DNA from: Notospermus geniculatus
Taxonomy: Eukaryota; Nemertea; Pilidiophora; Heteronemertea; Lineidae
Length of the DNA stretch: 64,000 nt
Assembly (NCBI GenBank): GCA_002633025.1
Contig: NMRB01000512.1
Coordinates: 141,086-205,085, forward strand
Direction of reading: 5' to 3'
The position numbers and the translations under genes were made by a program. Below are positions 1 through 11,859 of the stretch, piece by piece; the first letter of the stretch is position 1; each line of letters starts with the position of its first letter. The notes beneath the pieces are model-generated. The model did no database searches and was not told the origin of the DNA. It saw nothing but the letters and a program-made list of their open reading frames with translations.

Positions 1-119
1 GCCTATAAAGCCCTGCCCTCTTTCTTTGCATTGTGTACAAGAGTGATGACAAGTTTTACGCTGTCATCGGGATACTGTAAGCCTAGACGTATTAACGATG
101 GTTATTTTGTCCTTTTCAG

Positions 120-3100
120 AAAGCGTTCATATTCCTCCAGCAGCAGCTCGAGTAGTGATGAAAGTGACTACTCAAAGGAACTTACCAAAAAGATCGAGGA
201 GGCGAAGAGACGTGAGGAAGAGGAGAGAATGTTGGAACAGGAACGGCAGCGGCTTGTGTGAGTTGTGTTCGGACGTCACCAGGTGGCGATCACTTGGTGT
301 GTTCTAATCAAAGAATAGATGCAGGACACACAGTGAATGTTTTCACACCTCTTCTGCCATTGAAGTCGTTTATAATATGAGTTATTCTGGGGTCATTTAT
401 GTCTTCGCTGTATTCCAGAGCAATGCCATGTTTACAAGAAAAGCGGTTCTACTAATGTCATTCTTGACACTATTGTCCTGTATCTGCAAATTGTTGGTAA
501 AATTGGTTAATATAGCCAATGTTTTGTTTTTGTGGGAGCTGAAATGTGTGGTGTTGTAGAATTGATCATCTTATCACATTTTGAAAATTTCCTTGTTGCA
601 GTCGACAAAAAGAAATGGAAGAGAAGTTAATCGAGGAGGAGGTATCAAAGAGGGTCGAAGAGCTCGTTGCCAAGCGTGTCGAAGAGGAGCTGGCCAAACG
701 GAGTGAAGAGATTGAAGAGGAAGTGTTGAGAAGAGTGGAAGAGGCGAAGAGGATCATGGAGAAACAAATGTTGGAAGAGCTAGAGAAGCAGCGGGCTAAG
801 GAGGTGGAGAGTCAACGAGTTAAGGAGGTACGAACACATCCAATGTGTTATGGGTGGGATCGGCTCTGGGCAGCGGCCAGAGTGGGGGAAGCCTTGACAT
901 TATATGGTCGTTACTTTCAGCTCAAGCAGTTTTTTGAACCCAGTGTTGTTTTTGTATGCCTTGGTGAAATGTTTCAGAAAGTGACAGAAATCTTGACCCT
1001 CCGTCCTCCAATACGACATGTATCTCAAATTTTCTTTGAATATTGACCAAAAATTTCATTTTCTTTGCCATAAGATCTGGGATGTGAAAATTGACCAATT
1101 AAAATGCAGCTTCTGAATCAGGTTATTGGTCCTCTTCCATAATCACAGCCCTCTTCTTGCCTGGTAGTACTGAGCTGTCTTCACGGTGGTGTACATATCG
1201 TTTCTAAAAGTTGGTGCTTTGAGATCTCTGATATTGTTTACTGAGGCATACTACAACAGCGCTGTCTGTCTCTTGTGGTGGTGGCTTGAAATGAAATAAA
1301 TTCAGTTATTACCACTGAAGGCAAGAATACTTGATATCAGAAATACACACCCCGCGATTCTTCTGAGTTAAGATTCACCCCATCTCATTCTCAGACCTGG
1401 CAGCTGTTAAAACGGGTTACATTAGATGAAAAGTTATTCTTGCTAGAAGCCCACACTGTAATCATAATGGTCCATGAACATGAGCTCATGTGTCAAGGCT
1501 CATCAACTTCCAGTGAAAGTATTCTTGCCTTCGAGCTCTGAACAGAACTTTTCCATTCCCCCGAATCATGAATGAAATAATTTGCTGGTGTGATCACATG
1601 ATGATTTTGTGTTCTATATCATGGCATATAATGATAGCTGTGGCATTCGTATGATATGATTCTGTACAGGGGCAGGAATATCTTGGGTTGAAATCTCACC
1701 ATATCTTATCTTGTGAGCATATCCAAAAATAAGGCACAAAAGGCAACACACAATATGATATAAAAACCGAAGTCGTCCTCCAAGAAATTTTGGAAATTTT
1801 CAACCCCAACCAGGGTCTTCTGGCACTTTCAAGTTGAGCTACCAGAAGTTCTTGTGAGCCGCTCTGATGACCTTCATGTTCTTCATTGGGTAGACCTCAG
1901 ACACAGAATATTCTCCTTCCAAATTCTATTTTCATTTATGGAGAGTATTCAGCAGTTGCCACCAATGAGTGACTCAACAACTGAACTGTAGTGAACTTTT
2001 ACAATCCCCCGCTCATTTTGCACATTCTTTCCACTATGGTTTTTGCTCCATTTTGCTGTGAATGGTGCGATTTTCAGAGGGCTTGGAGAGAATTTGACGT
2101 GTTAAATCCCAATGCCTGTGAAAACCGCCCGCATACTGTGACGGAAACCGCTGAAGAGAAATCGACCTTCAGTGCAGCTACCATCTATTATTCCTGCTCC
2201 TGTGTAGAAGACTACAATTTGCATATTGCATACTTATGATCAGCATAGACACAGCCTAGTCAAGAGGGTTATGTGGCTTTTCCTTGCAACCATTTCCTTG
2301 AAAAGAGCAACATCCTGCAATGATATGCGTCAAGAAAACTCCTCTGCTTACCACCCTGATTCCTGTTACAGATGCTAGTTATTGTGGCCATCTTTGTCCT
2401 GAAGCAGTAGATTTTGGAACCACCCCTCAGTTCAAGTGTCGAGAGATGCCAGACTTTGGTTATAACTGTATTGAGCTATCCAGTGGCATGGCAGGCAGTC
2501 TGCCACTTTGGACACTTGTACTGAAAGGTGTAGCAGTAAAAGCTGGTGATTTTGATCAAATGGTGCCCAGAAACCAGAAAGCTCAGTTACACTTAGGAGG
2601 TGTCTGTCTGTACTTATCATAAGTATTCTTAATAATGACTTGGGTGATTGAGTTTGTGTCATGCATTTGTTTTGTCTTGCTGATCTTACTGATTGTGTGG
2701 GGATATCACCAAAAACTGCTCCAACCATCCTGACAAACCTCCATACTGGCTAACAACTGTTGAATATTTGGATTTGAACTTGTGTTATTTGTTTCTACTG
2801 AACGCTCTTGTATTCTTTGCTGTAAATTGGCTTTGCTTCTAGTAGGCTAGGCTCCTCAATCAGTTTTCTGCTGAATAGGCAATAAAGCAGGTTCTGTTTG
2901 GCGATTTTAGGGAATTAATGTGGCGTGTGTAGGATACCGTCGTTTATTGTTGAGTACATGTACCATACATAAAAGCTGCCCAAGATTGATCAGTGTGATT
3001 AGAAAAAATGACGTGCATCTTCATGTCTGACATTGTCTTATCATACTTCCATAACCCACACAATCATTCAGGATGTGTAAAATCACCAGTGTGTTAGCAT

Positions 3101-6100
3101 GTTCATTCTTTGTTCTTTGTGTCATTGGTAAAATACTATCTGACTAATAAATAATCATAGAACATATCTTAGATACTGACAAAGTTTAGCTGATAGATCA
3201 ACATGTAGCTTTAAACTTTGATGGACCATTATGTGCCAGTATTGGCACATGGAGAGAAAAAATTCAGTGAGTTGTGTTTATGAAGGAATCACGTGACATT
3301 CAGTGTAAAAGTTCAAACCTTTGGCTTTGATTTGTTGAATGAAGTGAATGAACCTGACAGGTTACCGAACTATTCTTTGACAGCTTACGTTGACCAAAGC
3401 AACAATGAATCATAATCCCAAGGAAGTAATAGTACTGCCATAATCTGATAGTCTTTGTATTAAGCCGGTGACAGACTGGCACGTACATGACAAGTCGTGC
3501 AGGCATTCCGCCAACCAGCTCCCTGATTGGTTGGACGCTTTCCCGACATGTTGCTTACCCGCCGGAAAAATTAGGGTATGGAAAAAAAAAATTCTGAAAA
3601 ATTGAAAAAAAAATTTTGGGAAATTTTTTTTTGAAAAATTTGTTTGTTGAAAAAAATTTGGGGGAAAAAATTTGAAATTTTTTTTTATTTTTAAAAATGT
3701 TTTAAACGATGTTTGGTGCCATTTTAGGTGTATTTTGAAGCATAAAATCCCCGCACCGGTCATGCCGGTTGTTTGGTTTTGTCCGACATGTCATGGAAAA
3801 ATGGTAACCCAACGTTTTTAATTTGAGGGTACGGATCCGTACCCTGGAAAAATTTAAGGGAACGGACTTTTCCCCAGTTTACCCTCTGGCGGAAACCCTG
3901 CCGCCAGTCTGTCACCGCCTTTATTTGTGCTTGGTTGGTGTTGGGTTGAATACTGTGGTGAGTGCATTACAGTGTTGTTGCTATTGATAGTGGGACAGGG
4001 AAGGCCTGGCGGGGTGGGGCTTGTGCTAGTCAGTTTACTCGTTAGTTTTGCCCCTCTGCCAACCTACCAGCCTGATTTCAAACCTGGGCCTATTCATCTC
4101 CAGCACTAACCGCCTGCAGTACACTCGCCCATGCAAACCTTTGCATGCTGCCTCTACTGCGTGTGTTAAACCTTGTCTCCCTCATCTGCCTGCACTAAAC
4201 CATTCAATACGTATTTTCATTCCATTTTAGGGCAGTATTTGGCAACATCCCTCAGGTTGACCTTTACCTTTTGTCTCCATGGCTACGTAAACAAAAGACT
4301 AAAAGTGTAAAGGCCATTTCTTCAGTGAATGTTACTAAGTACTGTCAAGAGTGATGTTTGAAATTGTAGGTGGGTATCGGAACTTCTTGACAAACATTTG
4401 GGTCCTGTTAAATCATAAAACACAAACCTCGACTTGGCTTCCTTGAACTTGACTCTTGCTCTGTTTTCCAACAAAATTTGTGCGAGTTATAACTTCACCT
4501 GCCTGGTTCTTATGTTGATTAATGCTGCTAGGCCAATGTTCCAATTACTTGACACAATCCAGTTGGAAATCCTGTACATAGCTACTGAAACGTTCTCCAG
4601 ATGTCCAATTCTTTGTCGCCAAGTCCCAAAATCTGGTGAACAGTCTGGTTAAACTTACTCAGGGTGTGTGTTAGAGAGAGCTGGCAAATACCCACCTGTT
4701 GGTATTGGGGGACCTAAGAATCGAAAAGTGCAAGGACCTTTGGCTTCACTTCATATCCTTGTCATATGACTGTTCCCAGGGGGCCCCCACCCAAAAAATG
4801 GCAAAGTCATGTCTTGAAGTATTTGATAGTTTACCTACAAACTCACAAAAGTGGAATGAAAATATTACAAACTAATTTGCCCATTTGGCCGTCCTAGCTG
4901 CTCGTCAGTGGGCAGCCAAGATGGCCACCACTTCAGCTCACAATTCACCTGGTCTTACGCCCCTAGCTACATACGCCCCGTAGTCTTTTCTTCTTGCCAC
5001 CGGTCATGACCTATGTTTTATTGTAATAGCTACACTTAGTTCCAGCGATCGTCTTGTATCTTCGGATTTCACCCTCTGGAAATCAGCAAGTATTCTTAAT
5101 TCTGATTGACATAACCATTTTGACTTCTTGCATTGTGAACAATCTTCTATTCGTTTTGTGCTGAATTCATGTTGCATACTAGTAACTGTATTTATTACAG
5201 CTAAAATGGACTTTCAGTATTTAGGACTTGTAGAAGGATGTCGTACCAAGGAGGCAAAGACCTTTGCCCTCGGAGAGAGAGAGCGAGAGAGAGCACATTG
5301 ATTGTGATATTTTTAACCGTGAACTTTTTGAAACTTGAGAAGTATTCTGCTGTGGGGTGGGATTGAGCATGTTTTGGGTGGTTGGCAATTACCACCCTCA
5401 TGGATGGACTTGCAGAAATCTCTCTCGCTGAGGAAAACGGGAGTAACACGGTGCTCTCTGGCGTCGAGGTATAGGCTTGTATTAATCGGTGGCTCCATCT
5501 ATCGCCATCGAATACAGGATTACGTAAGAGTGCGCGAATATCTGTGTAAGTCACTGGCTGTGTTACCATTTTTCCCCAGGCCTCTGGTACTTCAACTCAA
5601 ATTTCCCTGAAAGTTTTTGGTTGACCCACAATATCGGCCGAGGCCTGGTCAGGAAAATGGTAAAGTGAGGAAAATTGGATGTTACAGTTTTCATATGTTT
5701 ACAATAGTCAAATTCAAATTCAACCAGACTCTTTGCCTTTGGGCGTTTTCATCACTAAATTTGTCTCAAAACATAGATACTTCCTTCTGGCTTTTGAAAA
5801 AATGAGCAGAATTTGATTTTTTTTGTTGTTGCCATTCTCACTCTAAAAACTGTGATAAATCTTCTAGTTGTCTTAACAATGAACTCTACAGATATCATGT
5901 GTAGACTTCATGCTGTCTGTAGACATCCTAGGTACAGAAAACTACAAACTTCAAAATCAAATACACAAATTTGTGACTCAGAACAACATCATGCGCCCTT
6001 TTAAATTTAGTTGCGGTATCACATTGTTATTTGTAGCTGTCTGTGCATTTGTATTACTGACATATATATTTAGGTCAACATATCGTGATAATGCAATGCA

Positions 6101-6965
6101 TACATTAGGAATGTGTTACAGGATTAAGAAAATCTTGCTAGGGATTAATGACCCAAATTGTATGTGTTTATTTGGTTGCTCTGACGATGGCTGAGATGTT
6201 ACCATGGCAACATTTGTTTTTTTAGGAAGAGGAGATGAAAAAGCGGGCAGAGCTTGAGAGAATTATGGAAGAGAATAACAGAAAAATAGAAGAGGCACAA
6301 AAGAAACTGGTGAGTGATTTGAGTGGAAAAACTGAGGCTGGGGGGCCAGGGTTTCCGCCAGAAAAACAAATTGGGGGATGGACCAAAAAAAAATTTTAAA
6401 AAAATTTTTAAAATTTAAAAAAAAAAATTTTTCAAAAAATTTTTTCCAAAAAACTTTTTTGGGATTGTTTTATTTGGATTTTTTTCGCATAACATTGTAC
6501 ATGGACTGCAAGATAACATGATGGTATAATATGAAGTTTTGAAAAGAAAAAAGACAAGATTTAAAGAAAAAAAATCCATTCTTTCTGAAAAATTTGGGGA
6601 TGAATTTATCCCCAAATAATTTTCTTGGGGATGGAATTCTCCCCATTCTCCCCTCTGGCGGAAACCCTGGGGGCGGTTCCTGGGAGATCTGAAACCCTTT
6701 TGTCGCGATCTTGACTGGAGCATTGAATTAACGTTAAAGCTTGTGCAGATGACATCACAGAAAAATCTGCCATCTTGACATTCAAATCCTGTATTTTCAG
6801 GCCGAAGAACAGCTGAAGCTCGTCGAAGATCAGCGCAAAATGTTAGAAGAACGTCAAAAGCTTGAAGATGAGCAACGTAAGAAAAAACAACGCGACCAGG
6901 AAGTTATACTGAACAAAAAGAACGCGCGAGGGAAAATCTCGTTTTCTCTGGGAGGGAAAGTATGA
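120..6965 (+). CDS. ARGLU1: ARGLU1-like arginine/glutamate-rich protein, 3' four exons (5' end outside window or unresolved)
   Basis: The exons are 120-257, 602-827, 6226-6309 and 6801-6965, all with AG/GT borders and a continuous reading frame; the stop is TGA at 6963-6965. The encoded protein begins in a serine run (the end of an SR-type region) and continues into a long, highly charged Glu/Arg/Lys helix. That helix contains [13 protein letters not shown], a [11 protein letters not shown] stretch and [16 protein letters not shown], and the protein ends with [10 protein letters not shown]. The order and wording match vertebrate ARGLU1, whose C-terminus is a similar KLSFSL tail. ARGLU1 is known as a nuclear cofactor linking Mediator/nuclear receptors with pre-mRNA splicing. 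The N-terminal RS-rich exon lies upstream or could not be placed in bases 1-119. Phases are 2 into the second exon and 0 into the third and fourth. I am confident of the family; the start is missing. Confidence 0.88.
3462..3921. mobile_element. Nested MITE-like elements
   Basis: The outer ends are a 19-bp inverted repeat with one mismatch: AAGCCGGTGACAGACTGGC at 3462-3480 and its complement-like GCCAGTCTGTCACCGCCTT at 3903-3921. Inside, a second element ends at 3900 with CTGGCGGAAACCCTG, the terminal repeat of the family seen at 6347, 33018, 46052 and 54486. Its left end, near 3553, is degraded. The interior has poly-A/poly-T blocks and the palindrome GGGTACGGATCCGTACCC. Confidence 0.7.
5271..5294. 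repeat. GA microsatellite
   Basis: A short run of GA dinucleotides interrupted by one GC, inside the ARGLU1 intron. Confidence 0.7.
6198..6211. promoter_or_regulatory. X-box-like palindrome
   Basis: GTTACCATGGCAAC is close to the RFX-factor X-box consensus (GTTGCCATGGCAAC type). It lies only 14 bases before the third visible ARGLU1 exon, inside the intron's polypyrimidine region. Only the motif match is seen; function is not implied. Confidence 0.25.
6347..6669. mobile_element. MITE, CAGGGTTTCCGCCAG family
   Basis: A 15-bp terminal inverted repeat, CAGGGTTTCCGCCAG / CTGGCGGAAACCCTG, flanks an interior with A/T homopolymer blocks. It is bordered by the 5-bp direct repeat GGGGC (6342-6346 and 6670-6674). 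It lies in the last ARGLU1 intron, has no coding capacity and is presumed non-autonomous. Confidence 0.85.
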
Positions 6966-8201
6966 TGCCCGTCGTCAACCTAGGATGAATCGTCAAGTTT
7001 CCTCTAACGTTGTGTCCGTTACACTCATCATCTCAGGTGTACGCCGTCGTGAGGTGTTCTTGTCCGACGTGTCTCCTTCAGGGAGGTCTCATATCAGTTG
7101 TGGTGAGTTTTTCGGGGAAGTGTAGCACATTTGTCACTCGTGGATTCTCACTGCGGAAGGAGCCTGTCTCAATAACTAGCGACTCCATGGGAGTTGAGAC
7201 TTGTGCTGAGGGATTGGAGGGCAGTTTGCCAAATGTTTACTGAACATGCTGAATGCAGGACCTAAATACAATCAGTGACTGACTCTAATTAACCAGTGAT
7301 GTACTGTCTTTGTGTGCTCTGCTATAATATTCGTGTAAATCCATGTTTGATGCAAGAAACCTTGAGCTTAGACAAAATGTTCTGTTATCAATCCCAGAAT
7401 GTGTTGAACAACTACCCGGTACAGTTACTTGCCCGGTACAGTTACTTGTGTAGACCTGAGTATTCGTTTGACTCTTGTGGATTCATTTCAAAGTTCAGCC
7501 AATTCAGGAGCACTATTTTGACTAAAGTTCAGGAGCACGATTTTGACTTAAAGTTCAGTTATGACTTTACTCAGCAAATTATCCAAGGCAGGGAACTCTG
7601 AACATCAGTGTGTGACATTGATTTATTATAATCCCAGGTTTGTATGGTACTGTTCAGTGTGACTTCATCGGATCCTTATCAACCAACATTCAGTTCCTAA
7701 AGTGAGGGTGGGAAATACAATGTAGGCCTTGGGGCTGGTAAGTTCATGCTAGTGCTAGCTGGAAGGTTTTCCCACAGGGGAGGGGAAGTTCCAATGCCTT
7801 CCTTACCTGACTGACATTTTGATCACATCCCTGGTTTATGAAAACTTTTGGATGACAATGCGACCCCAAATCTAGGCCTACAGGTCACATGATCATCCAG
7901 CTGCAGCAGCACTGATGTAATCAAGATGTCAGCCAGGTTGGGCAGGGCCGGGCAACTCAAGGGATAATTATGGCATTTGGGGGTGGGATGGCTGTAGTAC
8001 TGTATGCTTCTCGTGCTGAAGTGGGTTCGGGGGGGGGGGTATTTTTTCTGTTTCACCTTTTCAGCTTCTCTGCATTTTCGTTGCTCTGAACCAGGTGTAC
8101 AATTCTATCCAATCCTGATGATATAAACGTGAGTTTCGTTGCATTACAGGCTTTGCATTTGAGAGTGTAAATAGCAAGTAGTGTTACTAAGTCAAGGAGA
8201 G
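6966..8201. other. ARGLU1 3' flank, no gene seen
   Basis: This covers the presumed 3' UTR and intergenic sequence. I found no exon, RNA gene or well-defined repeat except a short G-run near 8030-8038. Confidence 0.5.
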
Positions 8202-9340
8202 ATAGTGTTAGTAAAGAGTTTCCCTTCAGTTCATTGGTTTGTGTTTATGTTCTTTATCTCCTATAGATAGTTGACTTCAGACACCCTGAATGTCTGACGC
8301 CTAACTTGTATATTGTAAGTAGGAACGTTAGATTACTGGGCTCTCCATCAGTAGTGCTCCAAGTGGTCATGATGATAGAAAAAAAACAAGTTACTTAAAT
8401 GAAGCTTTTATGGCTGTGTATTTCTTACATATGTGTATTACCTACATTTTACTCTACAGGGTTTGAAATATCAAAGTTGTACCCATTCAACGCATTTGGC
8501 CTCAACTCAAGTCCATTCCTTCTTGAAGGCACTGCTCCTCTGGCTAGTTTGCTGGCTCTCTATAGCCCCTTTTCCACTAGCACAATTTATTCGTGCTCGA
8601 CCCGGGTCGAGCACGGCACGGCAGAAAAGTTGTAAGTGGAAATGGGTCCAGCGTGCTCGGCACCGTGCCAAATCCAACCGGGCCTGGCCCCTCGAGAGGA
8701 GGTGGGCTCGACCCGGGTCGAGCACGGCACGGTTGGAAAAACGTGTAGTGGAAACGGCCACCGGGCCAGGCCCGGCACGGCACGTTTACTTGAGACGAAA
8801 TGCGCATGCCCAATACTGACCTCGACACTCATCTCATCAATGCCGCAACCGACACGCTGTTTATAATGGGTCATATGAATAAAGACTAGCAATTGCTTTT
8901 ACTTCAGATTTATATAGCATTGCCTAATGCATTTATATTGCAGAATTCAAGTAAAAGCATACTATTCTTTATTCATACGGGCAANATAGTGTTAGTAAAG
9001 AGTTTCCCTTCAGTTCATTGGTTTGTGTTTATGTTCTTTATCTCCTATAGATAGTTGACTTCAGACCCTGAATGTCTGACCCCTAACTTGTATATTGTGA
9101 GTAGGAACGTTAGATTACTGGGCTCTCCATCAGTAGTGCTCCAAGTGGTCATGATGATAGAAAAAAAACAAGTTACTTAAATGAAGCTTTTATGGCTGTG
9201 TATTTCTTACATTATGTGTATTACCTACATTTTACTCTACAGGGTTTGAAATATCAAAGTTGTACCCATTCAATGCATTTGGCCTCAAGTCCATTCCTTC
9301 TTGTAGGCACTGCTCCTCTGGCTAGTTTGCTGGCTCTCTA
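8202..9340. repeat. Direct duplication around a single N
   Basis: Bases 8202-8567 and 8986-9340 are nearly identical, starting with ATAGTGTTAGTAAAGAG in both. The second copy begins immediately after the N at 8985. The copies differ by small indels and by an inserted palindromic element present only after the first copy. This is consistent with overlapping allelic contigs joined at the N. Confidence 0.75.
8563..8785. mobile_element. Palindrome-rich MITE-like element
   Basis: The ends resemble each other in inverted orientation (CCCCTTTTCCACTAG and GTAGTGGAAACGG). The perfect palindrome CTCGACCCGGGTCGAG occurs twice inside, each time followed by CACGGCACGG. The duplicated flanking segment at 8986-9340 lacks the insertion. 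Open frames on both strands here come from the GC-rich palindromes and are not genes. Confidence 0.6.
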
Positions 9341-9457
9341 TGGGTGACTCGACCGTAGAAAACTATGGGTGACTCAAAGAAAAATGTGGGCAGTCGTTAG
9401 TGTCACTAGTCTCAGTGTGAGCCAATAATGTAAACAAGTTGCCCACTGAGAGCAAAC
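9329..9457. repeat. Dispersed short inverted-ended repeat
   Basis: The left end is like GTTGGCTCTCTATGGG and the right end like CCCATTGAGAGCCAAC, so the ends are inverted. Related copies lie at 34526-34640 and 35682-35796, about 115-130 bp each. The interior includes GGGTGACTC and a conserved TAAACTGCAGGAAACC-type core in the other copies. Confidence 0.6.
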
Positions 9458-9599
9458 TCGCAGTATGACGACTTGCATGTTGAGCAGCATCTATTACAGA
9501 CAGCATGTGTGTGAGCTCCTTGCAGCCGTTGCTAAATTGGGTTGTATCCGTTGGTACCTATAGCGAGTCGGTAAGTCATCGCCTCCTGACCTGAATTAT

Positions 9600-9890
9600 T
9601 CTCCATTCATGCTGGAGTATCAGTGTGAAAGGAAGGGTTGTCCTCAGAATAAATATCCCCATCATATTGATCACCTTCTGATCTGTAACTGTCATGATTC
9701 AAAGGTTATTTTGAATTATAACAAAGACAACCGTTCCAGAGAATCGGTTCCTACATGTAGATGTTCTTGTCAGTGGTGACAAAAATCATCAACCATTCAC
9801 GCAATTCTGAAAGGGGCTCGTCGTAAAAGGCTGAAAAGAACCACTTTCACTGCTGTTATTATACCCTGGGTACAGTCATTTGAAGTCCAA
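9600..9890. repeat. Duplicated 3' flank of the LRAT-like genes
   Basis: This block resembles 11640-11860, the flank downstream of the second LRAT-like gene. Shared stretches include ATATTGATCACC/ATATTAATCACC, CCACTTTCACTGCTG/CCATTTTCACTGCTG and AGTCATTTGAAGT/AGTAATTTGAAGT. It indicates that the two minus-strand genes arose by a tandem duplication that included their 3' flanks. Confidence 0.55.
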
Positions 9891-10332
9891 CTATGTTTAC
9901 CTCATCATCAATGAGTATCCATTGCTAGATGTGATCATCTTTTGCTCAGAAAGTGCAGGTGTAAAAGGTACTCCCCATGGAAATACATCCTCCCTATTTT
10001 TATGCCACATGTCACCATTAGCAGAATTCTGTAACAAAGTGTTTTGACGGAGTTCACTTCCTGGTATGAACAATCTCCAGAATATTAGGTTAGATATCCA
10101 ATAGAAAGCCAAAAGAATCACCTTGCGAGAACACGTTTGTGCAGTCTAAAAGATCAGTCTTTGTCCTAGGTCTAGCATATCTGGGGAGGAGCTGATTGAT
10201 TTTAGTATCAAATGATGTCCACTCCCACAATCGATAGCTTGGCCTTTAGTGTTTGTGCAGTTTACAGGATGTCGATACAAGTAAGTACATGGCTTTGGGT
10301 ATCATAACTGGCGTGGGTGACACTGACAGTAG

Positions 10333-11424
10333 TCACTGTGTTACGCCATTGTCCTTGTGGAGGGGTGCCGTTCCAGTGTCCTTGTGAAGGGGTGCCGTTC
10401 CAGTGTCCTTGTGAAGGGGTGCCGTTCCAGTGTCCTTGTGGAGGGGTGCCGTTCCAGTGTCCTTGTGAAGGGGTGCCGTTCCAGTGTCCTTGTGAAGGGG
10501 CGTTGCTACTGTGCCCTTGCGAAGTGGTGTGGTTCCTTTGGCCTCGTGAAGGGGCATTGTTCCTACGCCCTTGTAAAGGGGTGCTGGGCCACTGTTCTGG
10601 GGAAGAGGTTCTGCTCCNGTGCCGTTACAGTGTCCTTGTGAAGGGGCGTTGCTACTGTGTCCTTGCGAAGTGGTGTGGTTCCTGTGGCCTTGTGAAGGGG
10701 CATTGTTCCTGTGCCCTTGTAAAGGGGTGCTGGGCCACTGTTCTGGGGAAGAGGTTCTGCTCCAATGCTCCGTGGATGGGGTACTGTTCCTGTCCCGTTG
10801 AGAAGGGGTGCTGGTGCACTGTTCTGGGGACAAGGTGCTTCCCCAGTGCTCAGGGGACGGGGTTCTGCTCCTCTGCACTGGGGACAGGGCCTCGTATCCA
10901 TTTCCTGGCAGTGAGCTTGGCAAAGTGTTCCACAAGGGTGGAGTGCAACCGCCGCTGCCCTTGCTGGCGTTTCCGGTTGCCATCTCAAACATCCTCTGCA
11001 TCGCATGCTTGCAGTTGTTGAAGACAAAATTGAACGAATATCCACCTTTCTTTTCATCAGCAGCTTCGATCAGGTCGTTAACTGTCACGTCCTTGGTTTT
11101 GACACACTCGAATTTTAGGCTTTCGTAAGCCGAAGAATGATGTCCACCAAGTTCGACTTTGCTGACCGCCGTAGCAAACGCGTCATGTTCGGGGGCGTGC
11201 ACTTTGTGAATAAACAGCCGAATTCCAGTATTCAGGTCGGCCATCAATCCATAATGGCTCTGGCAGAGCATCCCCGGAAGGCTACTCTTGACCTGCTCGA
11301 CAGAAACTATAGGTATACTGAGGTCCCTGGGCCTGACTCCGTCCCCTCTCTTGGATGAAGGTGCCGCCCTTTGCACCCTTCTTGGCTCCGCAATTGAACA
11401 TCATTCGGCAATTATCGCCCATGT
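10333..11424 (-). CDS. LRAT/NlpC-P60-like family protein 1 with 9-residue repeat tail; one-base frameshift near N-terminus
   Basis: I do not recognise a named family. The core shows SHYG followed by a second His 16 residues later in LFIHKVH, then about 75 residues on VNDLIEAADEKKGGYSF and FNNCKHAMQRMFEMATG. This His...His...Asn-Cys order is that of the circularly permuted papain-like LRAT/PLAAT group, whose HxxxxxG...H and NCEH motifs supply the thiol catalytic centre; enzymatic activity here is inference. The expected ATG at 11422-11424 opens a frame like that of its neighbour at 12531. An extra G (plus strand, 11353/11354) shifts the frame, and the long open frame that follows has no ATG at its start. 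The C-terminal third is a repeated TGTAPLHKD unit, with one N at 10618. It may be a mutated gene, a pseudogene or a base-call error. Confidence 0.6.
10352..10890. repeat. 27-bp minisatellite inside a coding region
   Basis: A 27-bp unit (TCCTTGTGAAGGGGTGCCGT core, phases at 10352, 10379, 10406, 10433, 10460 and 10487) repeats nearly perfectly at the left. It then degenerates for roughly a dozen more units up to about 10890. On the minus strand each unit encodes nine residues (TGTAPLHKD type). A sub-block of about 130 bp is repeated across the N at 10618. Confidence 0.8.
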
Positions 11425-11859
11425 TTTGCCAGTGAGAACGACACTTGGTAGCCGACGCTCTTTATCCGAATGACTGAATGTTTATCCGGGATTAGTCGTT
11501 ATTAAGCTCGTATAACAAAAACGTTTCACAATATCTGTATTTTCCCGCATTAAAACTTCCTAGTGATCGTCTGTCTTCGTTGTTAGGCTTAAATAACGTC
11601 TGTATTGATTGAGATCTGTCTCTATTCTCACAATGGACTCATCACGCTGGTTTTGCGTCATAGACGTTACTAATCTTGACAATCGAAAGCTGGTGTAAAC
11701 GGAAGGGTTATCCATCCTTTGAATAGATGTCCCCACCATATTAATCACCTCCAGAGCTCTTATTTACTAGTATTGTATCAACAGTTCTCGTGGTCAAAAC
11801 GCCGAAATGAACCATTTTCACTGCTGCTATTTCACACTGGGACAGTAATTTGAAGTTCT

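Larger units (their letters stand above)
828..6225 (+). other. Large ARGLU1 intron with inserted repeats
   Basis: This is 5.4 kb between the second and third visible ARGLU1 exons. I see no convincing exon. It holds a nested pair of inverted-repeat elements at 3462-3921, a GA microsatellite near 5271-5294, and AT-rich unique sequence. Open frames here are short and show no recognisable protein. In vertebrates the corresponding gene has a regulated alternative exon/retained intron; I could not identify one by eye. Confidence 0.6.

Noticed and set aside
6415-6723. Phe/Lys-rich frames over A/T runs (also 3410-3763 and 54430-54648)
   Set aside because: They are translations of homopolymer blocks inside the CAGGGTTTCCGCCAG elements.
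8433-8892. Overlapping open frames on both strands (up to about 128 codons)
   Set aside because: They lie in a GC-rich palindromic element; frames open on all strands from CGAGCACGGCACGG repeats, with no protein family and no splice context.
10317-11021. Plus-strand Cys-rich repeat frame (GVPFQCPCE type), 234 codons
   Set aside because: It is the antisense shadow of the 27-bp repeat; the minus-strand frame contains the conserved domain shared with two paralogues.
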